Part shown: positions 1 to 7,707 of the stretch, piece by piece
How the letters are laid out: every line of letters starts with the position of its first letter
Numbering within the stretch: the first letter of the stretch is position 1
Origin: Candidatus Eiseniibacteriota bacterium
GTDB taxonomy: Bacteria; Eisenbacteria; RBG-16-71-46
NCBI GenBank assembly: GCA_025360715.1
Contig: JANYBS010000165.1
Location: forward strand, 1-50,132
Length of the DNA stretch: 50,132 nucleotides
Direction of reading: 5' to 3'
The notes under the pieces: generated by a model
The model's database searches: none
Told to the model about the DNA's origin: nothing
What the model saw: the letters and a program-made list of their open reading frames with translations, nothing else
Program-made: the position numbers and the translations under genes

Positions 1-528
1 GCCGCCGAGCTCGAGCGCACCGCGCGGCGCATCCAGTCGCTGCTCGCGCAGCTCGAGCGCCGCCGCCGCGACGAGAACGACAAGGCCAAGGGTGAAGGCC
101 GCAATCCCCAGCCCTACGCCGGCGACTTCGCCAAGGGCCAAGGCCAGCTCGACTGGCCCGTTCGCGGCGAAGTCGTCGGGCGCTTCGGTCTGGAGACGCA
201 CCCGCGCTTCGGCACCCAGATCCATAACGACGGGCTCGACATCGCTGTGCCCGTCGGAACCAACGTGCGCGCTGTGGCCAAGGGCCGCGTGGACGTGGCG
301 AACGATGATTTCGAAGGCATGGGCGGCATGGTCGTGATCAACCACGGCGATGGCTACTACACGCTCTACGGCCACCTGTCCGACGTGCTCGTTCACAACG
401 CGCAAGAGGTACAGCCCGGCGCGGTGATCGGGCGCTCGGGTGACGCGGGCTCGCTCAAAGGCCCGATCGTGCACTTCGAGGTCCGCAAGGGATCCTCTCC
501 GCTCGACCCCAAGAACTGGCTGCGCTGA
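1..528 (+). CDS. EnvC/NlpD-like murein hydrolase activator (M23/LytM domain), 5' end outside window
   Basis: Reading frame 1 is open from the first base, so this is the C-terminal 175 residues of a longer protein. It begins with a charged, coiled-coil-like stretch rich in Glu and Arg (about residues 1-30), then a LytM/M23 domain (about 50-170). The zinc and catalytic positions are altered. The usual HxGxD reads N-D-G-L-D, with a His one residue too early, and the HxH of the last strand reads I-V-H before F-E-V-R. E. coli NlpD and EnvC are degenerate at the same places and activate periplasmic amidases instead of cutting peptidoglycan, so the same role is inferred here: recruitment and activation of amidases at division. 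holB follows 31 bp downstream from its own promoter-like box. The missing N-terminus presumably carries a signal peptide and coiled coil. Confidence 0.85.
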   Translation, partial: AAELERTARRIQSLLAQLERRRRDENDKAKGEGRNPQPYAGDFAKGQGQLDWPVRGEVVGRFGLETHPRFGTQIHNDGLDIAVPVGTNVRAVAKGRVDVANDDFEGMGGMVVINHGDGYYTLYGHLSDVLVHNAQEVQPGAVIGRSGDAGSLKGPIVHFEVRKGSSPLDPKNWLR

Positions 529-544
529 AGCGCGAACGAAGTGG

Positions 545-550
545 TATTTT
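545..550 (+). promoter_or_regulatory. Putative -10 box of a leaderless holB promoter
   Basis: TATTTT lies 9 nt upstream of the holB ATG at 560, and there is no purine-rich ribosome binding site between. It belongs to a set of nine TANNNT boxes at this distance from a start codon in the window. No convincing -35 element is visible. Confidence 0.45.
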
Positions 551-559
551 GGGCGCATC

Positions 560-1816
560 ATGCCCGCTCGCACCCTTGCAGGACTCCTCGGTCAGGACGA
601 CGTCTCCGTCTACCTGAGACGCATCGTCGCCAGCGGCCGCTACGGCAACGCCTACCTCTTCCACGGCCCGTCAGGCGTCGGCAAGGGCACCGCTGCATTG
701 GCGTTCGCGCGCGCGGCGCTGTGCGATCACGTGCCCGGCGCGGCGCCGGTGACCACGCGCACGCTCGAAGCGAGTCCGTCGCTCTTCGGCGATGCGGTCG
801 CCGTCCCTTCGCCGGCATCCAAATCGCCGCTTGATCCGCCCGGCGATGACGCCTGCGGCGCGTGTCCGGCCTGCCTGAAGGTCGCCGGCCTCATGCACCC
901 CGATATGCATTTCCTTTTCCCGTTCTCGGGCGAGGAGAAGCAGATGGAGAGCGCGGACAGCGCCTACCACGAGACGCTGCAGTCCCTGCGCGAGGATCCG
1001 CTTCACTATTTCCAGTACGACAAAGCCGCCTCGATCCGCATCTCGCAGACGCGCGAACTCACCAAGTCGCTTGCATACCGGACCTACGAGGCGTCGCGGC
1101 GGCTGGTGGTGGTGCGCGATTGTGACCGCATGCGCGAAGACCAGTTCTCGACGCTGCTCAAGTCCATTGAAGAACCGGGCGCCCGCACCGTATGGGTGCT
1201 CACGACCTCGCGGCTGTCGCGGGTGCCCGCCACGATCCGCTCGCGCTGCCAGCGCGTGCGCTTCTCGCCACTGTCCGAAGCGCTGATTCGCGACACGCTC
1301 ATCGAGGACGCCCACGTGGAGCCCGACGAAGCGCGCATGGTCGCAGCGCTATCGGGCGGCTCGCTCGCAAGGGCGATCGCCACGCGCGACGAAGATCCGC
1401 GCAAGCAGCGCGATGCGGCGCTCGCGCTGCTCGGGCCGGCGCTCAAGGGCGATGCCGCCACGCTGTGGGAGGCCTGCCGCGCGACGATGAACTTCGGCCG
1501 CACGGGCCGCGAAGCGCTGCGGCGCATGATCGAGTACCACGAACTCTGGCTGCGCGACGTGCTGCGCGCGCGCTACGGCGCGCCCGAAGAGACGTTCGTG
1601 AACTTCGACAAGGTCTACGCGATCCGTGAGCTGGCCGCCCGCGTGGACGCCCGCGAGATCCGCCGCCGACTCACGGTGCTGGAAGAGGCGCTGCGATCGA
1701 TCGACGGCAATATCACCGCGGACCTCACCCTCTTCTCCGCGCTCGCCCGCGTTGGCGGACGGCGGCTCGGCGAAGGCGCGTGGCCCGCGCACACCGCCGG
1801 GCGCTGGGACTACTAG
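560..1816 (+). CDS. holB: DNA polymerase III subunit delta' (clamp-loader AAA+ ATPase)
   Basis: This 418-residue protein should be the delta' subunit of the clamp loader that opens and places the sliding clamp during replication. A Walker A motif (GPSGVGKGT) sits at residues 36-44. A zinc module is formed by Cys55, Cys99, Cys102 and Cys105, and the SRC motif (S-R-C-Q) closes the nucleotide-binding region. The zinc module is unusual: about 43 residues separate the first two cysteines, where the family usually has fewer than ten, so a low-complexity loop is inserted there. The ATG at 560 is preferred over in-frame upstream codons because homology begins right after it (LAGLLGQ) and a TATTTT box sits 9 nt before it. 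The downstream order to ricT, metG, tatD and rsmA matches the Bacillus origin-region cluster. Confidence 0.88.
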   Translation: MPARTLAGLLGQDDVSVYLRRIVASGRYGNAYLFHGPSGVGKGTAALAFARAALCDHVPGAAPVTTRTLEASPSLFGDAVAVPSPASKSPLDPPGDDACGACPACLKVAGLMHPDMHFLFPFSGEEKQMESADSAYHETLQSLREDPLHYFQYDKAASIRISQTRELTKSLAYRTYEASRRLVVVRDCDRMREDQFSTLLKSIEEPGARTVWVLTTSRLSRVPATIRSRCQRVRFSPLSEALIRDTLIEDAHVEPDEARMVAALSGGSLARAIATRDEDPRKQRDAALALLGPALKGDAATLWEACRATMNFGRTGREALRRMIEYHELWLRDVLRARYGAPEETFVNFDKVYAIRELAARVDAREIRRRLTVLEEALRSIDGNITADLTLFSALARVGGRRLGEGAWPAHTAGRWDY

Positions 1817-1819
1817 GCC

Positions 1820-2761
1820 ATGCGCGCGGGGTTGTGGCTTCGGCTGCGGATCCCACTTCTGCTGCTCTGCGCGGGCGGCCTGTTCCTGTTCGTGGACCAC
1901 CGTCTGGGCGTGGCCGAACGCCAGCGCGACATCGCCGGCACGATGCTGGCGCACAGCAACGCCGCGGTCATGGAAACCGGCGCGCTCTTCGACTCGCCGC
2001 TCTACTCGGACGCAGCCGAGAAGCACCGCCAGCTCGTCCGACTCGCGACGCCGAAGTTCGTACGCTTCGCGGCGATCGTCGATGCGCAGGGCCGCATCGT
2101 GGACGCGAGCCCGGACTCGCTGCGCGGGCGCTCGCTGGCAAGAGTGCTCGGCGCAGACCCCGACGCACCGGCCGAGATCGAGCGCCGTGTCGAGGGCTTG
2201 CATTCCAAGATGGTCGGCAGCAGCCTCCTGTTCGGCATCGGCCCCATGGGCCCGCGACCGCGCGCCGATGGGCTGCGCATCGCGCTCGCACAAGACGTCC
2301 ACGAGCGGCTGGGCCGCGCCGAACGCGACGCCGCCGAACAGACGCTGCCAGCGGCGTTGGTATTGCTCGTGCTGGTGGGCGGCCTGGCGCTCGTGCTCGA
2401 TCGCTGGCTACACGCACCCGCACGAAGACTGATCGAGACAGCCGAACGCATCACCGCCGGTGACCGCTCCGCGCGCACCGGTCTGAGCGGCGCGCATGAC
2501 CTGGGGCTGGCCGGCGAAGCCTTCGACCGAATGGCGGCCACCGTGGAGCGCAGCGAGCGGGCGTTGGATGAGGCCCGCCACCTGCAGGCCTTGCGCGCCC
2601 GGGACCCGGCGGTGCGCGTGGTGCTTTCGACCGGCTATGCGCCCGAGTCGCTGCCCGAGATGGGCAGCGCCGCTGGTTTCCTGCAAAAGCCGTATGACCG
2701 CACGGAACTGCTGGCCGCGGTCCGGCAAGCGCTCGCCGACGAGCCGGCCCCGGCACGCTGA
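1820..2761 (+). CDS. Membrane HAMP-domain protein fused to a truncated receiver domain (remnant hybrid sensor kinase)
   Basis: A 313-residue protein starting 3 nt after holB. It has an N-terminal membrane helix (about residues 8-26), a periplasmic sensor region (27-172), a second helix (about 176-193), and a HAMP domain (about 197-245). After a short coil, at about residue 255, the sequence switches to what reads as the second half of a response-regulator receiver domain: the strand V-R-V-V-L-S-T-G-Y, then the conserved K-P-Y of the last loop, then the final helix. The DHp, ATPase and first half of the receiver, including the phospho-acceptor Asp, are absent. The frame is open throughout. The simplest reading is an in-frame deletion in a hybrid histidine kinase like the two others here, leaving a non-kinase product. 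A specialised signalling adaptor or an assembly collapse are alternatives. Confidence 0.7.
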   Translation: MRAGLWLRLRIPLLLLCAGGLFLFVDHRLGVAERQRDIAGTMLAHSNAAVMETGALFDSPLYSDAAEKHRQLVRLATPKFVRFAAIVDAQGRIVDASPDSLRGRSLARVLGADPDAPAEIERRVEGLHSKMVGSSLLFGIGPMGPRPRADGLRIALAQDVHERLGRAERDAAEQTLPAALVLLVLVGGLALVLDRWLHAPARRLIETAERITAGDRSARTGLSGAHDLGLAGEAFDRMAATVERSERALDEARHLQALRARDPAVRVVLSTGYAPESLPEMGSAAGFLQKPYDRTELLAAVRQALADEPAPAR

Positions 2762-2953
2762 CGGCACTCCTCGCGCTGGCGTAGTATGGATAGCCTCAGG
2801 CCCCCACCGGCCTTGCCGTCATACAAGCGGCGCTCACCGCGATTCACGCGTGGACGCCCTGTTTCCCGAAATCGAAATTCTCCGCGCCTGCTCGGCCACA
2901 CCGCGAGCGGCGTGCAAGTGCGGACCTCCATCCGTCCGCCATAGAGGACGCTC
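2762..2953 (+). promoter_or_regulatory. ricT upstream region with a candidate -10 box
   Basis: This 192-bp gap has no convincing gene. A TAGTAT box at 2782-2787 is a plausible -10 for ricT and would give a leader of about 155 nt. An overlapping 52-codon frame (2786-2944) exists but its Arg/Pro-rich product looks like chance. The purine-rich AGAGGA just before the ATG at 2954 is the ribosome binding site. Confidence 0.3.
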
Positions 2954-3820
2954 ATGCCGGACATCATCCAGATCTCCCTGCGCGGAGCGCGCCGAGAGTT
3001 CTTCCTGAACTCGCGCAGCATCTGGCTGCAGATGCGTGATCGCGTGATCGTGCAAGGCGAACACGGCGAAGCATTGGGCACGGTCCATCTCAAGGACCCC
3101 ACGCTGATCGCGCTCAAGCGCCCTGGCAACGTGACGCGAGAGATCATCCGCCGCGCCGAAGAAGAGGACCTGGACCAGGACGACCACAATCGAGAGATGG
3201 AGTCCGAGGCGTTCGAGTACTGCCGCAAGCGGATCGAAGTTCGCGAGCTCAAGATGGAGCTCTCCGAAGTCGAACTCGCCTTTCGCCGCAACCGCCTCAC
3301 GTTCTTCTTCACGGCCGAGCATCGCGTGGACTTCCGCGATCTGGTCAAGGACCTGGCGGCTCGATTCCAGACGCGCATCGAGCTGCGGCAGATCGGCGTG
3401 CGTGACCAAGCCAAGCGCTTGGACGGCTGCGGTCCGTGCGGCCGCGCGTTCTGCTGCTCGACGTGGCTCAAGGGCTTCCACCCGGTCACGCTCAAGATGG
3501 CGCGCGAGCAGAGCCTGTCGCTCAACCCCGGCAAGATCTCGGGCGCGTGCGGGAGGCTCATGTGCTGCCTGTCGTACGAACTGGCGCAATACCGCGATAG
3601 CACCGCCAAGATGCCGCCCGTGGGCGCGCAGCTCAAGACCGGCAAGGGGATCTGCACGGTACTGCGTACCGATGCGTCGCAGGGCGCCGTGTGGGTGCGC
3701 GATGACGAGGGCGGCGAGCATCGCATCGCCTACGAAGACCTGCCGCCGGGCCCGTACCACAAGTGCGGCGACTGCAACTGCGGAGCCAAGCAGAAGCCCG
3801 AAGGCGGGGCAGACGCATGA
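2954..3820 (+). CDS. ricT: PSP1-domain regulatory iron-sulfur protein RicT (YaaT)
   Basis: The 288-residue sequence carries the full PSP1/RicT cysteine signature: Cys159, Cys162, Cys167 and Cys168 in CGPCGRAFCC, then the block L-N-P-G-K-I-S-G-A-C-G-R-L-M-C-C with Cys199, Cys204 and Cys205. In Bacillus RicT (YaaT) forms a complex with YlbF and YmcA that binds iron-sulfur clusters and supports RNase Y-dependent mRNA processing. The partners are not in this window. A C-terminal C-G-D-C-N-C-G tail (271-277) adds three more cysteines and may bind metal. The start at 2954 follows an AGAGGA ribosome binding site. Its position after holB is the classic neighbourhood. The stop codon overlaps the next start (ATGA), so the beta-lactamase-like gene is probably translationally coupled. 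Confidence 0.9.
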   Translation: MPDIIQISLRGARREFFLNSRSIWLQMRDRVIVQGEHGEALGTVHLKDPTLIALKRPGNVTREIIRRAEEEDLDQDDHNREMESEAFEYCRKRIEVRELKMELSEVELAFRRNRLTFFFTAEHRVDFRDLVKDLAARFQTRIELRQIGVRDQAKRLDGCGPCGRAFCCSTWLKGFHPVTLKMAREQSLSLNPGKISGACGRLMCCLSYELAQYRDSTAKMPPVGAQLKTGKGICTVLRTDASQGAVWVRDDEGGEHRIAYEDLPPGPYHKCGDCNCGAKQKPEGGADA

Positions 3821-4899
3821 TGCGCGGCATCGCGATGCGCGCGGCCTTCGTACTCCTGCTGGTGCTGGGCGCGCTGGGCGCGGCGAAGTCGCCCGGATAT
3901 CCTGCCGCGCAGCCGCCCGCTGCGGCGATCCTGCGCGACGTGAGCGATCCTGCGCTGCAGACGGCGCTCTCGCGTATCGCCGCGAGCGCGCCGGGCTACT
4001 GCGGCATCGTGGCGCGGCATCTCGAGTCCGGGCGCGTCGCGCGGGTACATGCCGTCGAGCGCATCCCCATGGCAAGCACGTTCAAGCTCGCCGTGGCGGT
4101 GACGATACTCGACGCTGCGGATCATGGGCGCACCTCCCTCACGAAGCGCGTGGCGCTGACCGCACACGACATCATTCCCGGCAGCGGCGGGCTCTCCGAC
4201 CAGTCCCCGCACGGCGGGATCACGCTCACGATCCACGACCTGCTCGATCTCATGCTCACGAGGAGCGACAACACGGCCTGCGATGCGCTCCTGCGCGAGG
4301 CGGGTGGCACGACGAGCGTGCGCCGCACGCTGTCACGCCTGCACGTGGCGGGCTTGCGTGTCGAGCGGACCGAGCTCGAACTGGGCGACGACATGTACGG
4401 CGTCGTCATGTCGCTGCCCTACGAGCAACGCACTCTCGAAGCCATCGCCAAGCAGCGTGACGCGGTGGCGCCCACGGAACGCACGACCGCCGCCGAGGCG
4501 TTCCTGCACGACCCACGTGACACCGGCAGCGCCGAGGCCTTTGCGCAGCTGCTGGCGCGGCTGTGGCGCCACGAGCTGCTCTCGAGTGCATCGACCGACA
4601 CGCTGCTTGCGATCATGCAGCGCAATCACACCGGCGATGCGCGCCTGCGCGCGGGCCTGCCGCCCGGCACGCGCGTGTACGACAAGACCGGCACCTGCGC
4701 CACATGGCGGGACCGCACGCCGAGCGTGAACGACGTGGGGATCATCCGGCTTCCCGGCAGCGGCGGCACCGTCGTCATCGCGGTGCTGGTCCGCGACGTG
4801 CACGGCCCCATCGCCGGCGCCGAACGCACGATCGCCAGCGTGGCGGGCGCGGTCCTCAAGGCGTGGAACGCGCCCGACGCCGTGCGCCAGACGCGCTGA
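3817..4899 (+). CDS. Class A beta-lactamase-like serine hydrolase, secreted
   Basis: A 360-residue protein with a hydrophobic signal peptide (about residues 1-23). The class A penicilloyl-serine hydrolase motifs are all present: S-T-F-K with nucleophile Ser87 and Lys90, S-D-N at 150-152, and K-T-G-T at 290-293. The omega loop reads R-T-E-L-E-L-G (184-190), so Glu186 corresponds to Glu166 of TEM-type enzymes, but the usual Asn170 is Gly190. A stretch of about 30 residues not found in compact class A enzymes follows the omega loop. Function is therefore a periplasmic beta-lactamase or related peptidoglycan/ester hydrolase; the Asn-to-Gly change leaves true beta-lactam turnover uncertain. Start: the ATG at 3817 overlaps the ricT stop. 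The gene converges on the ABC permease gene only 7 bp away. Confidence 0.8.
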   Translation: MMRGIAMRAAFVLLLVLGALGAAKSPGYPAAQPPAAAILRDVSDPALQTALSRIAASAPGYCGIVARHLESGRVARVHAVERIPMASTFKLAVAVTILDAADHGRTSLTKRVALTAHDIIPGSGGLSDQSPHGGITLTIHDLLDLMLTRSDNTACDALLREAGGTTSVRRTLSRLHVAGLRVERTELELGDDMYGVVMSLPYEQRTLEAIAKQRDAVAPTERTTAAEAFLHDPRDTGSAEAFAQLLARLWRHELLSSASTDTLLAIMQRNHTGDARLRAGLPPGTRVYDKTGTCATWRDRTPSVNDVGIIRLPGSGGTVVIAVLVRDVHGPIAGAERTIASVAGAVLKAWNAPDAVRQTR

Positions 4900-4906
4900 G
4901 GGCGCA

Positions 4907-5749
4907 CTACAACGGGCGTTTGGAGAAGCCGCGCAAGGCCACCAGCAACAGCACCACGATGTAGCCCACGGCCCAGTACACCATCGCGATGCTCGGCACC
5001 GAGAGCGGTGAGAAGGGCGTGAGATTCAACTGCGACATGACCGGCGGCTGCATGTGGTGTGCGGCCAGTTGCCAGAGCGACTCGCTGGGCATGATCAAGC
5101 TGGCCACGGTGCCCACGTCGCGAGCGCCCACGTTGCCCGTGAAGCCGCCCACCTGCTCGACCCAGCTGCCGATGAACGCCAGGCCGTAGAGCCCGAATGC
5201 CACGACGCCATTCGTGACCGTGCTCAGACGTGTGCCGCCCGAGATGCTGAGCGTGACCAGCACGATACTCTCGAGGAACATGAGCGCCAGTCCCCGGCCC
5301 ACGCCCGGGAGCTGGAAGTCGGCCAGCAGCCGCGCCTCGAGCAGCACGCCGCCCGCGAGCAACATGAGATATGAACCGACCACCAGTACATACGCGAGCC
5401 ACTTGCCGAGCACGATGTCGCGCCGTGCGATGGGCTTGCTGGCCACCGTCTGCAGCACGCCCGAGGCGATCTCGCCCGAGAGCGTGTCGACAGGCAGCAG
5501 CACTGCGCTCATCACGGTGAGGAAGTTCACCGAATAGAGCCCGGCCAGGGTGAAGAAGTTCAATATGAATCCGCGCCGCAACATGCCCTTGGCGCCTTGA
5601 TGCTCGATGTCGGCGAGCACGAAGTGCTGGCCGATCCCAAAAAGCAGCAGGAACGCGCAACCGCACACGAGCGACGCCAGCAGGATGCGGCGGCGCGCGG
5701 CCTCGTGCAGCGTCATCTCCACGATCGTGAGGATCGCACTCGTCGTCAT
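4907..5749 (-). CDS. ABC-2 type transporter permease (NosY-like)
   Basis: A 280-residue integral membrane protein with about six hydrophobic segments and the layout of ABC-2/NosY-type permeases: a cytoplasmic N-terminal helix rich in Arg, a long first loop, and the conserved D-T-L-S-G-E-I-A-S-G block followed by I-A-R-R-D-I-V-L-G-K-W. The start at 5749 lies one base after the stop of the ATP-binding gene, so both are co-translated. It is the last gene of a minus-strand operon that begins with an ECF sigma factor, so this exporter is probably a target of that sigma system. The substrate cannot be told from sequence. Confidence 0.85.
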   Translation of the reverse strand: MTTSAILTIVEMTLHEAARRRILLASLVCGCAFLLLFGIGQHFVLADIEHQGAKGMLRRGFILNFFTLAGLYSVNFLTVMSAVLLPVDTLSGEIASGVLQTVASKPIARRDIVLGKWLAYVLVVGSYLMLLAGGVLLEARLLADFQLPGVGRGLALMFLESIVLVTLSISGGTRLSTVTNGVVAFGLYGLAFIGSWVEQVGGFTGNVGARDVGTVASLIMPSESLWQLAAHHMQPPVMSQLNLTPFSPLSVPSIAMVYWAVGYIVVLLLVALRGFSKRPL

Positions 5750-5750
5750 A

Positions 5751-6668
5751 TCAGCCCGGCCTCTGTTCGGTGCCCATGACGGCAAGGAAGAGTTGTTCGA
5801 GCGACGCCGGCGCGGCGTCGAGCTCGAACAACGCGGCGCCGGAGTTCACGATCGCCGCCGCGATCTGCGGCAAACGCGAATCGCCGTCCACGCGCAGGCT
5901 CGCGCGATCGCCGTCGCGTACGAACCCTTCGCCCAGCGACGCGAGCGTCACACACAGCGCGTCGCTCATGCCGTGCGCGCGGATGCGTACGTCGCGGTGG
6001 GCCTCGTGCGCTCCCAGCACGTGTTCGTGCACGACGCGGCCCTGTTTCACGAATACCACGCGGTCGCAGGTGGCCTCGACCTCGCCGAGCAGGTGAGAGT
6101 TCAGGAACACGCTGGTGCCCTGGGCACGCAGGTCGCGGATCAAGTCACGCACCAGCAACCGCCCGAGCGGATCCAGGCCCGACGTGGGCTCGTCGAGGAA
6201 CACGAGCTGCGGCTCATTCAAGAGCGCCGCCGCGAGCCCCGCGCGCTGCAGCATGCCTTTGCTGTAGCCCTTGAGCGGACGGTGCGCGGCATCGAGCAGG
6301 TCGACGCGGGCGAGAAGGGCCTCGCTGCGTTCACGCAACAGTGAGCCTCCCAGACCATAGAGCCGACCGTGAAAGTGCAGCAGTTCGCGGCCCGTGAGCC
6401 AATCGGGAAAGCGAAAGTGCTCGGGCAGGAATCCCACCTTGGCCCGTGCGCCCTGATCGCCCAGCGGCTTGCCCAGAAGCAGCCCGTGACCACCGCTGGG
6501 TTCAAGCAGCCCGAGGATCATCTTGAGCGATGTCGTCTTGCCCGCGCCGTTGGGCCCGAGAAATCCAAAGACCTCCCCCGGGCGAAGTGCCAGGGAGAGA
6601 TCCGCGACGGCCAGCTTGTCGCCGAACCGCTTGCGCAGTCCGTGGGTCTCGAGCAGGTAAGAGCTCAT
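5751..6668 (-). CDS. ABC transporter ATP-binding protein
   Basis: A 305-residue ATPase subunit. Walker A is G-P-N-G-A-G-K-T-T (about 39-47), the signature motif is Y-S-K-G-M (canonical SGG replaced by SKG), and Walker B runs into L-D-E-P-T-S-G-L-D, followed by an H-loop (N-S-H-L-L). The C-terminal 90 residues form the extra domain common in CcmA/NosF-like drug and lipid exporters. It sits 13 bp after the anti-sigma-like gene and 1 bp before its permease, consistent with a complete two-gene exporter under ECF sigma control. Confidence 0.88.
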   Translation of the reverse strand: MSSYLLETHGLRKRFGDKLAVADLSLALRPGEVFGFLGPNGAGKTTSLKMILGLLEPSGGHGLLLGKPLGDQGARAKVGFLPEHFRFPDWLTGRELLHFHGRLYGLGGSLLRERSEALLARVDLLDAAHRPLKGYSKGMLQRAGLAAALLNEPQLVFLDEPTSGLDPLGRLLVRDLIRDLRAQGTSVFLNSHLLGEVEATCDRVVFVKQGRVVHEHVLGAHEAHRDVRIRAHGMSDALCVTLASLGEGFVRDGDRASLRVDGDSRLPQIAAAIVNSGAALFELDAAPASLEQLFLAVMGTEQRPG

Positions 6669-6681
6669 GGGAGCGAACAGG

Positions 6682-7683
6682 CTACCGCACCGACTCCGCC
6701 GCCTGCATGAGGTCCACCTCGTTCACGTCGCCCATGAGCGCGTAGACGCGGCCCTGCTCGGTCCAAAGCACGGTGCGGCCGTGACGGCGGCGTTCGCTGT
6801 GGCCTCCGGTGTTCCCGGTGCTGGGCGGCGCATCCGGCTGGCTTTCCATCAGCAACGCGCGCTGGCCGTGCACCGTGACCTCGCGGAAGCTGGTGGCATC
6901 GGGCTGCAGCGGCACCAGCATCGTGCTGTGCCAGTCGATGTGCTGCGCCATGCGATGTGCTTCGCCGCTCTCGAGGCCCAACAGGCGCAGACCCACTTCG
7001 CCGAGGCGCGCCAGGTCGACGCCGGCCGGCAGCGCGATCTCGGGGCTCGCCGACTGCAGGAAGAACAGGTGGCGTTCCCCGGAGACGAAGCGCTGGCCGA
7101 GCGCCGTCTGCGTGCGCAGCGTCACACGCTGGCCATCCAGGCCGTCGGGCACGTGCACATCGGTGATCGCCATGGTCTGCAGCAGGTCGCGCAGGTTCTT
7201 GGTGTCGACCGTCACGCGCGACTCGCTGGCGCCCATCACCACCATGGTATCGGCCGCAAAGCCCGCGGGCAGCGCGCGCGGCACGAGTGGAGTGAAGCCG
7301 GCCGCGGCGCCGGCCGCATGCAGGTCGGTGAACGTCTGTGGCTTGCCGCCATCGACCAGCTTCTCGACCTTGCCGCCCAGCAGCGCTTCGGGGTCGAGCT
7401 TCTGCTTCTCCAGCCGCTCGAGCTGCGCCGCGTTCACCTGCACCACCGCGAACGTGCGCACGCGGAACATGTCGAGCACCTGCTGCGCCGAGGCGCGCAC
7501 GGAAGGTAGCGACAGCAGCGCAACGACCGCAGCGACCGCAGCCACGCCGGCCAGTGCGGGCTGCCACCATGTGGCGCGCGCCGGCGCTTTTTCGGCTTCC
7601 AGCTGCCGCAACCGCTCGCGCAGCGCGCGGGCGTAACCGGGGCGCGGCTGCTCCTGCAGGCTCTTGAGGAATTTCTCGTCCAC
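6682..7683 (-). CDS. Single-pass membrane protein, putative anti-sigma factor
   Basis: A 333-residue protein with a cytoplasmic N-terminus rich in charged residues (1-38), one membrane helix (about 42-61) and a large C-terminal domain outside the membrane. This topology, and its position 24 bp after an ECF sigma factor gene and before an ABC exporter, fits an anti-sigma factor or sensor. I see no zinc-binding HxxxCxxC (ZAS) motif in the cytoplasmic part, so the sigma-binding role rests on context. The start at 7683 follows a strong AGGAGG ribosome binding site. The extracytoplasmic part resembles DUF4367-like domains only loosely. Confidence 0.6.
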   Translation of the reverse strand: MDEKFLKSLQEQPRPGYARALRERLRQLEAEKAPARATWWQPALAGVAAVAAVVALLSLPSVRASAQQVLDMFRVRTFAVVQVNAAQLERLEKQKLDPEALLGGKVEKLVDGGKPQTFTDLHAAGAAAGFTPLVPRALPAGFAADTMVVMGASESRVTVDTKNLRDLLQTMAITDVHVPDGLDGQRVTLRTQTALGQRFVSGERHLFFLQSASPEIALPAGVDLARLGEVGLRLLGLESGEAHRMAQHIDWHSTMLVPLQPDATSFREVTVHGQRALLMESQPDAPPSTGNTGGHSERRRHGRTVLWTEQGRVYALMGDVNEVDLMQAAESVR

Positions 7684-7707
7684 GACAACCTCCTGTATGC
7701 GGCCAGT

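Noticed and set aside
2786-2944. A 52-codon frame before ricT
   Set aside because: Arg/Pro-rich product without recognisable features, starting inside the candidate -10 box; likely chance.
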